Of a stretch of DNA of 64,000 nucleotides, positions 10,068-18,821 are shown piece by piece. The stretch spans positions 1,984,001-2,048,000 of the forward strand of contig NZ_CP072934.1 in assembly GCF_024453815.1 (NCBI RefSeq). Reading direction: 5' to 3'. The notes beneath the pieces were generated by a model. That model was not told the origin of the DNA. It saw only the letters and a list, made by a program, of their open reading frames with translations, and did not search any database. The translations under genes and the position numbers were made by a program. Position 1 is the first letter of the stretch; every line of letters starts with the position of its first letter. The stretch is from Corynebacterium pseudogenitalium (lineage in GTDB: Bacteria > Actinomycetota > Actinomycetes > Mycobacteriales > Mycobacteriaceae).

Positions 10068-11411
10068 ATGACACAAACAGCTTTTACCCCAAACCGCGAC
10101 CGAATTTTCGACGACCTCTCCGCCCTCGTAGGCTTCAACTCCCCACACTCCACGCCTGAGCTCGCCGACCAGCACGAAGCCGCCTGCGCCTGGACGGTTT
10201 CCGCGCTCGAGGCCCTCGGACTGGACGTGACCCGCCACGCGACCGTCGATAATGCTGACACCATCATCGCCACCAAAGCCCCAGTCGGCGACGCCCCCAC
10301 CGTGCTGCTCTACTCCCACTACGACGTCGTGCCCGCCAACAACCCCGACGCCTGGACCAGCGACCCCTTCACCCTCACCGAACGCGACGGCCGCTGGTAC
10401 GGGCGCGGCGCCGCCGACTGCAAAGGCAACCTCGCCATGCACCTCGAAGCGCTGCGCCTCATCCAGGCCAACGGCGGCACCGACCTCGGCATCAAGGTCG
10501 TCGTCGAGGGATCTGAGGAGCTCGGCGGCGACGACGGCCTCGGCAAACTTATCGACGCCCACCCCGACCTCTTCAGCGCCGACGCCATCATGATCGCCGA
10601 CTCGGGCAACGCCGCCGTCGGCGTCCCAACGCTCACTACCTCCCTGCGCGGCGGCGCCCAGATCAACGTGACCGTCGAGACGCTGCAGGGCGCCATCCAC
10701 TCCGGCTCCTTCGGCGGCGCAGCCCCCGACGCCGCCCACGCCCTGGTCCGCATCACCGACTCCCTCTTCGACGAAACCGGCCGCACCAGCATCGACGGCG
10801 TCGACTGCACCGCCAACTGGAACGGCCAGCCCTACCCCGCCGACACCTTCGCCACCGACGCCGGCGTCCTCGACGGCGTCGCCCTCAACGGCACCCCCGA
10901 CGACAACCCCGCCGACATGGTCTGGGCCCGCCCCGCCATCACCATGATCGGGTTCACCTCCACCCCCGTCGCCGACGCCGTCAACGCCGTCAACCACCGC
11001 GCCGAAGCCCAATACAACCTGCGCGTTCCCGCCGACACCGACGCCGCCGCCATCGCCAACGCCGTCAAGGAACACATCCACGCCCACACCCCGAACGGCG
11101 CCCACGTCACCGTGGACATCTCCGGCGTCAACGAGCCATTCGCCACCGACCCCAACCACCCGGCCATCGCCCTGTTCGGCGACTGCCTCCAAACCGCCTA
11201 CGACGGCGCCGACCTCGCCCTCATCGGCTCCGGCGGCTCCATCCCACTGACCATCACGCTGCAGAACCACTTCCCCGACGCCGCCATCGCCCTCTACGGC
11301 GTCGAAGAACCGCAGTGCGGTATCCACGGCGTCGACGAATCCGTCGACCCCACCGAAATCGAACGCATCGCCGTCGCCGAAGCGCTCTTCCTGCAGCAGT
11401 ACGGGAAGTAG
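10068..11411 (+). CDS. M20-family metallopeptidase (dipeptidase / deacylase type)
   Basis: Cytosolic two-zinc hydrolase of 447 residues. His84 and Asp86 lie in YSHYDVVP. The bridging Asp is in GRGAADCKG, and the general base and next ligand are the Glu pair of EGSEELGG. IMIADSG follows, and the C-terminal GIHGVDES carries the last His ligand. The dimerisation domain lies between, around GAIHSGSFGG. The start chosen is the ATG at 10068; the in-frame extension upstream overlaps the divergent OPT gene. No clear ribosome site precedes it, so the mRNA may have little or no leader. Divergence from a peptide-type transporter over a 78 bp gap suggests a link to peptide use. The exact substrate is unknown. 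Confidence 0.88.
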   Translation: MTQTAFTPNRDRIFDDLSALVGFNSPHSTPELADQHEAACAWTVSALEALGLDVTRHATVDNADTIIATKAPVGDAPTVLLYSHYDVVPANNPDAWTSDPFTLTERDGRWYGRGAADCKGNLAMHLEALRLIQANGGTDLGIKVVVEGSEELGGDDGLGKLIDAHPDLFSADAIMIADSGNAAVGVPTLTTSLRGGAQINVTVETLQGAIHSGSFGGAAPDAAHALVRITDSLFDETGRTSIDGVDCTANWNGQPYPADTFATDAGVLDGVALNGTPDDNPADMVWARPAITMIGFTSTPVADAVNAVNHRAEAQYNLRVPADTDAAAIANAVKEHIHAHTPNGAHVTVDISGVNEPFATDPNHPAIALFGDCLQTAYDGADLALIGSGGSIPLTITLQNHFPDAAIALYGVEEPQCGIHGVDESVDPTEIERIAVAEALFLQQYGK

Positions 11412-11484
11412 CCGGTTTCGGCTGCGTTTCGGCTGGTTTTCGGCTTGTTTTTGCTGGCTGGGGCGCTGCCGAAACCCAAATGGG

Positions 11485-11546
11485 AGTAACAGGATGGTAG
11501 TAATTCCCTTTTTGGGCGGCATGGGGATTACTACCATCCTGTTACT
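11485..11546. repeat. Long perfect inverted repeat, 20-bp arms
   Basis: The arm AGTAACAGGATGGTAGTAAT (11485-11504) is exactly repeated as its reverse complement at 11527-11546, around a 22-nt loop. No T-run follows on either side. It lies in the 195 bp convergent gap between the peptidase and antitoxin-like genes, which otherwise looks empty. Confidence 0.85.
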
Positions 11547-11606
11547 ACACTTTGCAGATTTGGCCGGTTCGAATGGGGCGGAGAGGGCGTCGAAAAGCTA
11601 GTGCCC

Positions 11607-11879
11607 CTAAAGCTCCGACGGGTCGATACCGAACTCAGCCAGGACATCCCGGAGGCTGATGCGCTTGCCACTGTCAGTCAGCATTCGCGTGAGCGCGAGT
11701 GTCAGGTCCAGGGCGTCCTGCCGCTCAGCCTCAAGCCGCTCAAACTCACCCGCCGACATGATGACGGCTACCGGCTCGCCGTCGTCGATGATCACCTTGC
11801 GCTCATGCAGCCCCAAGCCGAACACATGGTGCGCGGTGTTTCGCGCAAAATCCTCGAGATCCACGTTGGAAGCAATCAT
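11607..11879 (-). CDS. Phd/YefM-like small protein (antitoxin type)
   Basis: A 90-residue protein. Its core VIIDDGEPVAVIMSAGEFERLE matches the Phd/YefM pattern in which a beta hairpin (x-V-x-x-x-G-x-P-x-A-V-I-x-S) precedes a helix. The acidic C-terminal half ends LAEFGIDPSEL. Such proteins bind the operator DNA of their own operon and neutralise a partner toxin. The ATG at 11879 overlaps the upstream stop by four bases (ATGA). No Doc, YoeB or RelE-like toxin follows; downstream is only the long palindrome. It could be an orphan antitoxin, or the second half of an unrecognised pair with the AbiEi-like gene. Confidence 0.7.
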   Translation of the reverse strand: MIASNVDLEDFARNTAHHVFGLGLHERKVIIDDGEPVAVIMSAGEFERLEAERQDALDLTLALTRMLTDSGKRISLRDVLAEFGIDPSEL

Positions 11880-12409
11880 CCCACCAGCCCCTTCAGCTCC
11901 CGATACTGCTTGCCTCGAATAAACCCTTCCTGGTAGGCGTCTTCCACCATCGCCTCCCAACGGTCGGCCATAACTGCCGGGCGAACCTCCACGAGCGCCT
12001 CCGCGACGGGCTGCGACGGAATACCGTGATATTTCTTCACCTGAGCGTCCGGTGGAGCGGACCTAATCCGCCATGTTCCAGGCACCTTCCGGCGGTGTCG
12101 ACGAGGCGAAGCTAGATAGACATTCTTGGGATTGAGCTCACCGATCCCGGTAACCTGCAATGTGGTTTCCCCACACGCATGCACGCCGGCACCTAGCGTG
12201 AGAATAATTTCACGGAGAAAATCAAACTCGTCGGCGGCAGGATAGTACGGATCCCGATAAACGCCACGCTCCCGTTTCTCGACGGCCCCTCGCGCCGCAA
12301 GCTTCCGCAACTCAACATCAGGCACACCCCGCACACGGGCGAGAGCCGGAGTGACATACCCGTCGTTTTCCAAAGCGATTTGTCGCAGCTTTTCCCTATA
12401 CGTAACCAT
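11876..12409 (-). CDS. AbiEi-like winged-helix antitoxin / regulator
   Basis: A 177-residue protein. Its N-terminal ~50 residues (MVTYREKLRQIALENDGYVT through VEKRERGVYRDPYY) match the winged-helix domain found at the start of AbiEi-type type IV antitoxins. The following ~125 residues (GETTLQVTGIGEL, IPSQPVAEALVE) fit the AbiEi C-terminal portion. AbiEi normally precedes a nucleotidyltransferase toxin AbiEii, but here a Phd-like gene overlaps by ATGA instead. The start chosen is the ATG at 12409. A 38-bp palindrome covers that start codon, suggesting autoregulation by operator binding, as known for AbiEi. Confidence 0.65.
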   Translation of the reverse strand: MVTYREKLRQIALENDGYVTPALARVRGVPDVELRKLAARGAVEKRERGVYRDPYYPAADEFDFLREIILTLGAGVHACGETTLQVTGIGELNPKNVYLASPRRHRRKVPGTWRIRSAPPDAQVKKYHGIPSQPVAEALVEVRPAVMADRWEAMVEDAYQEGFIRGKQYRELKGLVG

Positions 12410-12445
12410 GGACAAACCGTACCGTTTTTGGTGCGGTTTGTCCAT
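12408..12445 (-). promoter_or_regulatory. Operator-like palindrome over the AbiEi-like start
   Basis: ATGGACAAACCG (12408-12419) and CGGTTTGTCCAT (12434-12445) are perfect 12-nt arms with 14 nt between. The near arm overlaps the start codon at 12407-12409, an autoregulation-type position. The rest of the gap to 13003 holds element C1 and no supported gene. Confidence 0.7.
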
Positions 12446-12638
12446 AGTCGTGCTCGCCTGGATCTTCGCCGCCCCAGCTCCGAGAGTTCATAGCGTGCGC
12501 TTAGAAGCGTGCGATGCAGGTCGCGCATTTCCACCGGCCAGAGACGGTTTTCGGCGACCAGCGTCGCACTCCTTTAACACCTCGGCACGAACGAGTTCAC
12601 GTGAAAGCCACGGCGCGCGAGCCCGCCACCTCGGAAAA

Positions 12639-12767
12639 GTTCCCGCGATCAGCGTTGAACCCGGGAACTTTCTTTGTGGACAGGCGTCGCGACCTGCAGA
12701 AACGCAACCGATGGTCGACCGGAACCAGCCTGAAACGCAAAATGGTTCCCAGTCGTGGGAACGTTTT
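12639..12767 (+). ncRNA. Family C element, copy 1: candidate structured RNA upstream of mrp
   Basis: The element starts with a hairpin (GTTCCC at 12639, GGGAAC ending 12668). A core shared with copy 2 follows: GTGGACAGGCGTCGC and TGGTCGACCGGAACC. It ends in a 7-bp stem GTTCCCA-GTCG-TGGGAAC (12745-12762) and TTTT at 12764-12767, a terminator-like end. mrpA starts 235 nt downstream on the same strand. Copy 2 is at 49284-49411. It could also be a short mobile element. Confidence 0.5.
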
Positions 12768-12987
12768 CGAAGGGGGCGCGGGCGCGAGGCGCAGGCGCAC
12801 CAGGGGGCCAGACAGGCAGGCCAGCCAGGGCGAAAGCCGTTCGCAAAATGTCGGAGCTGTGAGTACAGTGAGATTTTGTTGGTCGCGCCACTGATCATGA
12901 CGCGCCTTGTTTCTAGTTTCGACGGTGCATGGTGGGCAGCTGCGTTGCTGTGGCGCGCCGAAGCTGAAGAAGCTAAGGAAGCTGAAC

Positions 12988-12994
12988 AAGGAGG
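12988..12994 (+). promoter_or_regulatory. mrpA: Ribosome binding site that sets the mrpA start
   Basis: AAGGAGG, eight bases before GTG at 13003. The open frame extends upstream to a TTG at 12907, but this perfect site favours the internal GTG. Confidence 0.85.
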
Positions 12995-13002
12995 CCCGGG
13001 TT

Positions 13003-16000
13003 GTGTTGACGCTACTTGTCGCGCTGTTCGTCGCGACGTCGGCGGCGCCGTTGTTGATCCGTACGATCGGTAGATCGGCGTTTGCGCTGGTGGCGTTGGT
13101 GCCGCTGGGCGGGTTCGCGTGGATGGTGTACCTGTTCGCAAAGGGTGTCTTTGTGGATGGTGGGGAGATCGTTTCGCGGATTCCGTGGATGCCGTCGGCG
13201 GAGTTGAACCTGGATTTCAGGTTGGACGCCCTGGCGGGCTTGTTCAGTTTGATTATTTTGGGCGTCGGCTCCTTGGTGTTGTTGTACTGCTGGGGCTATT
13301 TCGATTCGAATCCGCGCAGGTTGGCCAAGTTTGGCGGGGAGCTGACCATGTTCGCCTCCGTGATGTACGGGTTGGTGATTTCGGACAGTTTCTTGCTGAT
13401 GTACGTGTTTTGGGAGTTGACGTCGATACTCTCGTACATGCTGGTCAGCTATTACGGTGAGCGGGCGTCGTCGCGAAGGGCGGCGATTCAGGCGCTGATG
13501 ATTACGACGTTCGGCGGGCTGGCGATGCTCGTCGGTATTAATTTGCTGGGCTACAAGACGGGGATTTGGCGCCTCAGCGAGGTGTCGCAGTTTGCGAATA
13601 TTGAGAATACGCCTGCGATTTCGACGGCGATTGTGCTGATTATGTTGGGGGCGATGACGAAGTCGGCGCAGGCCCCGTGGCATATTTGGTTGCCGGGGGC
13701 GATGGCGGCGCCGACGCCGGTGTCGGCGTATTTGCACTCGGCAGCGATGGTGAAGGCTGGCATTTACCTGGTGGCGCGCCTGGCGCCGGATATGGCGGTG
13801 GTAAGCACGTGGCACCTGGTGGTGCTGTCGACGGGCGTGTTCACCATGATTCTGGGTGGTTGGTTGGCGCTGAAGCAGCGTGACCTGAAGCTGATCCTGG
13901 CGTACGGCACGGTGTCTCAGCTGGGCTTTATCACGACGGTGATCGGCATTGGGTCGCGTGAGGCGACGATGGCTGGCCTGGCAATTACGTTCGGGCACTC
14001 GATGTTCAAGGCGACGCTGTTCATGATCGTGGGCGCGATTGACCACTCGACGGGCACCCGCGACATCCACGAGCTGTCGGGGTTGGCGAAGCGGGAGCCG
14101 TTTGTGGCGTTTTTGGCGGCGGTGTCGGCGGCGTCGATGGCGGGCATTCCGCCGTTCTTCGGCTTTGTGGCGAAGGAGTCGGCGCTGGAGGCGGTCCTGA
14201 ACGAGGAGATGCTGCACGGCATGCCGGGTTACATGACGCTGGTGGCGATCGTCGCGGGGTCCATCCTGACGATGGCCTACTCGCTGTACTTCTGGTGGTC
14301 CGCCTTTGCGACGAAGCCAGCACACAACAACGGCGAGTCGAAGGCGGTGCGCGAGATGCACCCGATCGGCCCGACCTTGTGGATTTCGCCGGCGGTGCTG
14401 ACCACGTTGACGGTGGTGTGCGGTATCTTCCCGGTGCTGCTGTCGACGGCGTTCAACGAGTACCTGGATGTGCGCTTCCCCGGCGGCGAGCAGGAGGAGT
14501 TGGCGCTGTGGCACGGGATTACGATCCCGCTGGTGCTGACGGCCGTGATTGTGCTGGGTGGCGTCGTCATGTTCTGGCAGCGTGCGTTGCTGAAACCGCT
14601 GCAGACGGGCAAGCCTGCGCTCGGCAATGGTGACGCGTTGTGGGACGCGCTGCTCGCGCAGCTGCGGACTGCGTCGCTGCGGTTGACGGCGTCGACGCAG
14701 CGCGGTTCCCTGGTGATCAACCTGGGCGTGATTTTCGCGGTGTTGGCCGTGGTGCCGCTGGCGGCGCTGGTGCTGGGCCGCTCGAACGATATTCGGATGA
14801 TGTTGTGGGATTCGCCGTGGCAGGGCCTGGTGGTGTTCATCATGGTCTGCATGGCTGTCTTTGCGACGGTCCAACGCAACCGCCTATCCGCCGTGGTGAT
14901 GGTGGGGCTGACCGGCTACGGCATGGCGACGATCTTCGCCCTGCACGGCGCGCCGGATCTGGCGCTGACGCAGGCGCTCGTGGAGACCATCGTGATGGTG
15001 GTGTTCATGCTGATCCTTCGCAAGATGCCGACGGAGGTCGAGCCCCGCAGCGACGACAACCGGGCCCGTGCCTGGCTGTCGATCCTGACTGGCGTGTCGG
15101 TTGTGGTGATCGCCATGTTTGCGATGAGCGCGCGCACCGCCGACCCGATCTCGGTGTTCATGCCGGAGCTGGCGCACGACATCGGCCACGGCCGCAACAC
15201 GGTGAACGTGCTGCTCGTGGACCTGCGCGCCGCCGATACATTCGGCGAGATCACTGTGCTGGTGATCGTGGCGACGGGCGTGGCCAGCCTGATCTTCGGC
15301 ACTGGCAAGTTTGGGCGCTCCTCGAGGCGCCCGACGCTGTCCACCACCAAGCCGCGCTGGTTGGCCAGCGGCGTGGATTCGGAGACGGCGCAGAACCGTT
15401 CGCTGATGGTGGACGTCGCTACAAGGATCTTGTTCCCGTCGATGATTCTGCTGTCCCTGTACTTCTTCTTCGGCGGCCACAATGCGCCCGGCGGCGGCTT
15501 CGCCGGCGGCCTGGTGGCGGCGCTGGCGTTCACGCTGCGCTACCTCGCGGGCGGGCGCCAGGAAATCGAGGAGGCCCTGCCTGTGGACCCGGCGAAGCTG
15601 CTGGGCACCGGCATGCTGTTCTCCTTCGCCGCGGCGGTGACCCCGATGTTCTTCGGCAACCCGCCGCTCACGTCCGGCTACACCACGGTCACGCTGCCGC
15701 TTATCGGCTCGTTTGACGTCACCTCGGCGCTCGTGTTCGACGCCGGTGTGTACCTCATCGTGGTCGGACTGACCCTGCACATCCTGACCTCCATGGGCGG
15801 CTACCTCGACCAAGAGGAAGACAACCGCAAGCAGTACGCTCGCCAGCGCGCTCGTGAGCTGCAGGAGAAGAATAAACGACGCCGCGAAGCCCAGGCGGCG
15901 AAACGGTTGGCGCGAAAGAGGCGTCGAGAAGCGGTCACTGGTGACGGTGACGCGACGGCAGGGCGGGGCCGGGCGTCGACAATTGGGGCGCCGGTGCACA

Positions 16001-16032
16001 CCACCGCGCGTGGCCGCGAAAGGAGCGAGTAA
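13003..16032 (+). CDS. mrpA: Mrp Na+/H+ antiporter subunit A fused to subunit B
   Basis: Largest subunit of the multisubunit Mrp (Mnh/Sha) cation/proton antiporter, related to the proton-pumping NuoL/N subunits of complex I. It has 1009 residues. The antiporter domain has the conserved Glu138 in FWELTS and Lys220 in AMTKSAQAPWHIWLPGAM. HSMFKATLFMIVGAIDH follows, then an MrpA C-terminal region. From about residue 800 comes an MrpB-like domain (GGHNAPGGGFAGGLVAAL near 825-842), so A and B are one chain and there is no separate mrpB gene. A basic tail (RKRRREA) ends the protein. The stop overlaps the mrpC start (TAATG). The whole antiporter is in the plasma membrane and serves Na+ and alkaline pH homeostasis. 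Confidence 0.93.
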   Translation: MLTLLVALFVATSAAPLLIRTIGRSAFALVALVPLGGFAWMVYLFAKGVFVDGGEIVSRIPWMPSAELNLDFRLDALAGLFSLIILGVGSLVLLYCWGYFDSNPRRLAKFGGELTMFASVMYGLVISDSFLLMYVFWELTSILSYMLVSYYGERASSRRAAIQALMITTFGGLAMLVGINLLGYKTGIWRLSEVSQFANIENTPAISTAIVLIMLGAMTKSAQAPWHIWLPGAMAAPTPVSAYLHSAAMVKAGIYLVARLAPDMAVVSTWHLVVLSTGVFTMILGGWLALKQRDLKLILAYGTVSQLGFITTVIGIGSREATMAGLAITFGHSMFKATLFMIVGAIDHSTGTRDIHELSGLAKREPFVAFLAAVSAASMAGIPPFFGFVAKESALEAVLNEEMLHGMPGYMTLVAIVAGSILTMAYSLYFWWSAFATKPAHNNGESKAVREMHPIGPTLWISPAVLTTLTVVCGIFPVLLSTAFNEYLDVRFPGGEQEELALWHGITIPLVLTAVIVLGGVVMFWQRALLKPLQTGKPALGNGDALWDALLAQLRTASLRLTASTQRGSLVINLGVIFAVLAVVPLAALVLGRSNDIRMMLWDSPWQGLVVFIMVCMAVFATVQRNRLSAVVMVGLTGYGMATIFALHGAPDLALTQALVETIVMVVFMLILRKMPTEVEPRSDDNRARAWLSILTGVSVVVIAMFAMSARTADPISVFMPELAHDIGHGRNTVNVLLVDLRAADTFGEITVLVIVATGVASLIFGTGKFGRSSRRPTLSTTKPRWLASGVDSETAQNRSLMVDVATRILFPSMILLSLYFFFGGHNAPGGGFAGGLVAALAFTLRYLAGGRQEIEEALPVDPAKLLGTGMLFSFAAAVTPMFFGNPPLTSGYTTVTLPLIGSFDVTSALVFDAGVYLIVVGLTLHILTSMGGYLDQEEDNRKQYARQRARELQEKNKRRREAQAAKRLARKRRREAVTGDGDATAGRGRASTIGAPVHTTARGRERSE

Positions 16033-16526
16033 TGGAAGCGAACCTGTTCCTGCTCATCGGGTCGGGTGTGCTCGTGGCCACCGGCGTGTACCTGATGCTC
16101 GATAGGGCACTGACCCGCATGATCATGGGCGTGCTGCTGCTCGGCAACGGCGCGAACCTGCTGCTGCTGCAATCCGGCGGGCAGGCCGGCTCCCCGCCGA
16201 TCATTGGGCGCATGTCCACCCTGTTCGGCGAGCGCACCGCCGACCCGCTCGCGCAGGCGATGATCCTCACCGCGATTGTCATTTCGATGGCGATGGTCGC
16301 GTTCATGCTGGCCCTGGCCTACCGCCAGTACCGCTACCGCACCGACGACATCATCGAGCGCGACGAGGAAGACCGCGCGATCGCCGCCCGTCCGAAGACC
16401 CCGGCGGCGGCCCCCGACCACGACGCCTCCGACGACCCAGAGACCGGACGCATGAGCTCCGAGGGCGACGCCTTCGGCCCACGCTCCTTTGAAGACCCCG
16501 TCAAGGAGGCCGACGATGACGAATAA
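16032..16526 (+). CDS. mrpC: Mrp antiporter subunit C (NuoK-like)
   Basis: 164 residues. Three membrane helices typical of NuoK/MrpC fill the first ~100 residues (LFLLIGSGVLVATGVYLML, MIMGVLLLGNGANLLLLQ, AMILTAIVISMAMVAFMLAL). A charged C-terminal extension of ~60 residues, rich in Asp/Glu/Ala/Pro, is longer than the usual family tail. The ATG shares its A with the mrpA stop and follows AGGAGCGAG. The gene overlaps mrpD by 11 bases. It would form part of the membrane proton path of the antiporter. Confidence 0.92.
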   Translation: MEANLFLLIGSGVLVATGVYLMLDRALTRMIMGVLLLGNGANLLLLQSGGQAGSPPIIGRMSTLFGERTADPLAQAMILTAIVISMAMVAFMLALAYRQYRYRTDDIIERDEEDRAIAARPKTPAAAPDHDASDDPETGRMSSEGDAFGPRSFEDPVKEADDDE

Positions 16527-18300
16527 CCTGTTCGAGTTCGCCCACTGGGCGCTGCCCGCCATGCCGATCCTCACTGTCATGCCGCTGCTGTTGCCAGCGC
16601 TGGCAGCGGCGCTGATCCTGGTCACCGGGCGCGCCGTCACCCTGCAGCGCACCATCGCGCTGACGACTCTGTTCGCGCTGGCCGTCATCTCGGGTGCGAT
16701 GATCATCATCGCAGACGTCCACGGCATCCAGACTGTCCAGATGGGCGGCTGGGAAGCACCCATCGGCATCACGTTGGTGGCGGACCGGCTGTCCACCATC
16801 ATGGTGTTCGTCTCCTCCATCGTGTTGTTCGCCGTCATGTGGTACGGCATCTCCCAAGGGCTTCGCGACGGCGACGAGGACGACCCAGTCGCCGTCTTCC
16901 TCCCCGTCTACATGCTGCTGTGCATGGGCGTGAACCTGTCCTTCCTCGCCGGCGACCTGTTCAACCTGTACGTCGGCTTCGAGGTCTTCCTCGTGGCCTC
17001 GTACGTGCTGCTCACTCTCGGCGCCTCGCCGGGGCGCGTGCGCGCCGGCATCGGCTACGTGATGGTCTCCATGGCGTCCTCGATGGTGTTCCTGTTCGCG
17101 CTCGCGCTGATCTACTCCTCCACCGGCACGGTGAGCATGGCGCAGGTCGGCCAGCGCATGGCCGAGGTCCCGGACGGCACGCGCGCCGCGATCTTCGCCA
17201 CGCTGCTCGTCGCATTCGGCATCAAAGCGGCCGTCTTCCCGCTCGACGCCTGGCTCCCCGACTCCTACCCCACCGCCGCCTCCCTGGTCACCGCGGTGTT
17301 CGCCGGGTTGCTCACCAAGGTGGGCGTCTACGCCATCATTCGCGTCCGCACCACCATATTTATCGACGGCTCCCTCGACACCCTCCTGATGTGGGTCGCA
17401 CTACTGACCATGGTCATCGGAGTGATGGGAGCACTCGCGCAGAACGACATCAAGCGTCTCCTCTCCTTCACTCTGGTCAGCCACATCGGCTACATGATCT
17501 TCGGCATCGCACTCGGCACCGTCGCCGGCCTGTCCGGCGCGATCTTCTACGCCGTCCACCACATCCTGGTGCAGACCTCGCTCTTCCTGGTCGTCGGCCT
17601 CATCGAGCGCCAGGCCGGGTCTGCGCAGCTGCGCCGCCTCGGCTCCCTGCTCTACACCGCGCCACTCATCGCGCTGCTCTACTTCATCCCGGCGCTCAAC
17701 CTGGGCGGCATCCCGCCGTTCTCCGGGTTCCTCGGCAAGATCATGCTCATCCAGGCCGGTGCCGCCGAAGGCTCCTGGCTCGCCTGGGTGCTCATCGCAG
17801 GGGCCGTCGTCACCTCCTTATTGACGCTCTACGCCATGATCCTCGTCTGGTCCAAGGGCTTCCTCCGCGACCGCGCCGACGCCCCCGAATCCGTCGCCAT
17901 GGCGCGGCCCTCATCGCTTACCGAGCGCCACGACACCATCGCCGTCGACGACCGCGCCGACGTCGGCCGCATCCCCGTCGGTATGCTGCTGTCCACCGCG
18001 CTCCTCGTAGCGACCTCCGTGGCCATCACGTTCCTCGCCGGCCCGATCTCCGCCATTACCGACCGCGCCGCCGAATCCGCCAGCGACCAACGCATCTACC
18101 AACACGCCGTCCTCTCCGGCGACCCCACCAACCCGACCCGGGACCTCGACGCCTTCCGCCAACCCACCGACTCCGGCGGCGGCAAAGACGCGCTCGCCCG
18201 CAAGTCAGCGCGCTCCGCTGACGGAGAGGACGTCGTCACGACAGAACGAGTCCCCCTCCCCGCCAGCGCAACCGCCGAACCGACAGGAGCAGACCGATGA
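16516..18300 (+). CDS. mrpD: Mrp antiporter subunit D (NuoN/M-like)
   Basis: 594 residues; a second complex-I-like antiporter subunit. Conserved segments include LYVGFEVFLVASYVLL with the membrane Glu, AFGIKAAVFPLDAWLPDSYP with the Lys, NDIKRLLSFTLVSHIGYM and NLGGIPPFSGFLGKIML. A hydrophilic C-terminal tail of roughly 70 residues follows the last helix. The ATG at 16516 sits behind AAGGAGG (16503-16509) inside the end of mrpC. The stop overlaps mrpE as ATGA. With MrpA it provides the ion-translocating helices. Confidence 0.94.
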   Translation: MTNNLFEFAHWALPAMPILTVMPLLLPALAAALILVTGRAVTLQRTIALTTLFALAVISGAMIIIADVHGIQTVQMGGWEAPIGITLVADRLSTIMVFVSSIVLFAVMWYGISQGLRDGDEDDPVAVFLPVYMLLCMGVNLSFLAGDLFNLYVGFEVFLVASYVLLTLGASPGRVRAGIGYVMVSMASSMVFLFALALIYSSTGTVSMAQVGQRMAEVPDGTRAAIFATLLVAFGIKAAVFPLDAWLPDSYPTAASLVTAVFAGLLTKVGVYAIIRVRTTIFIDGSLDTLLMWVALLTMVIGVMGALAQNDIKRLLSFTLVSHIGYMIFGIALGTVAGLSGAIFYAVHHILVQTSLFLVVGLIERQAGSAQLRRLGSLLYTAPLIALLYFIPALNLGGIPPFSGFLGKIMLIQAGAAEGSWLAWVLIAGAVVTSLLTLYAMILVWSKGFLRDRADAPESVAMARPSSLTERHDTIAVDDRADVGRIPVGMLLSTALLVATSVAITFLAGPISAITDRAAESASDQRIYQHAVLSGDPTNPTRDLDAFRQPTDSGGGKDALARKSARSADGEDVVTTERVPLPASATAEPTGADR

Positions 18301-18818
18301 ACCACCTCCTTCCCGGCATCCGAAACCGCTTCCGCGGCGCCTTCGTCCTCTGGCTCGCATTCATGTGGGTCCTCATGCAAGGCGACCTGACCTGGGGCAA
18401 CGTCGCCGCCGGGCTGGCGCTCGGCGTCCTGATCGTGCTCGTGCTGCCGCTGCCGAATATCCCCCGCAGCGGCAACAAAATCCACTGGGGCAAACTGCTG
18501 CTGTTCGTGCTGCAGTGGTTCGCCGACCTCATCGTCGCCTCCGCGAAAGTCTCTTGGCTCGCGCTGCGGCCCGCCGCCCCACCCAAGAATGCCATCCTCC
18601 GCGTGCCCATGCGCGTCTCCGACGACCTGGTCCTCTACCTCGCCACCTGCGCCTACAACCTGCAACCCGGCGGCAGCGTCACCGACATCGACATCGCCAA
18701 CCGCGAATGGACCATCCACGTCCTCCACGCCGACAACCAAACCGACATCGACCGCGAAATCGCCAACGTAGCCAAACTCGAGCGCCAAATGATCGACATC
18801 TTCGAAAGCAGGCGATAG
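18297..18818 (+). CDS. mrpE: Mrp antiporter subunit E
   Basis: 173 residues, normal for MrpE. The N-terminal half is membrane helices (AFVLWLAFMWVLMQG, AAGLALGVLIVLVLPL, LLLFVLQWFADLIVASAKVS). The C-terminal half is a small cytosolic domain with RVPMRVSDDLVLYLATCAYNLQPGGSV and WTIHVLHAD, a pattern seen in family members. It starts by a four-base overlap with the mrpD stop and is followed three bases later by mrpF, which argues for one transcript and coupled translation. Confidence 0.92.
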   Translation: MNHLLPGIRNRFRGAFVLWLAFMWVLMQGDLTWGNVAAGLALGVLIVLVLPLPNIPRSGNKIHWGKLLLFVLQWFADLIVASAKVSWLALRPAAPPKNAILRVPMRVSDDLVLYLATCAYNLQPGGSVTDIDIANREWTIHVLHADNQTDIDREIANVAKLERQMIDIFESRR

Positions 18819-18821
18819 CCC

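Noticed and set aside
9990..11537. Long N-terminal extension of the OPT transporter frame
   Set aside because: Low-complexity Gly/Val/Asp text typical of the antisense of a GC-rich gene; it lies opposite the M20 peptidase.
12488..13141. Minus-strand frames across element C1 (and 49129-49464 across C2)
   Set aside because: Their similarity to each other follows from the shared nucleotide element; no start signals or recognised family.
13012..14874. 620-codon minus-strand frame opposite mrpA
   Set aside because: His/Arg/Gln-rich antisense shadow of a GC-rich membrane-protein gene.
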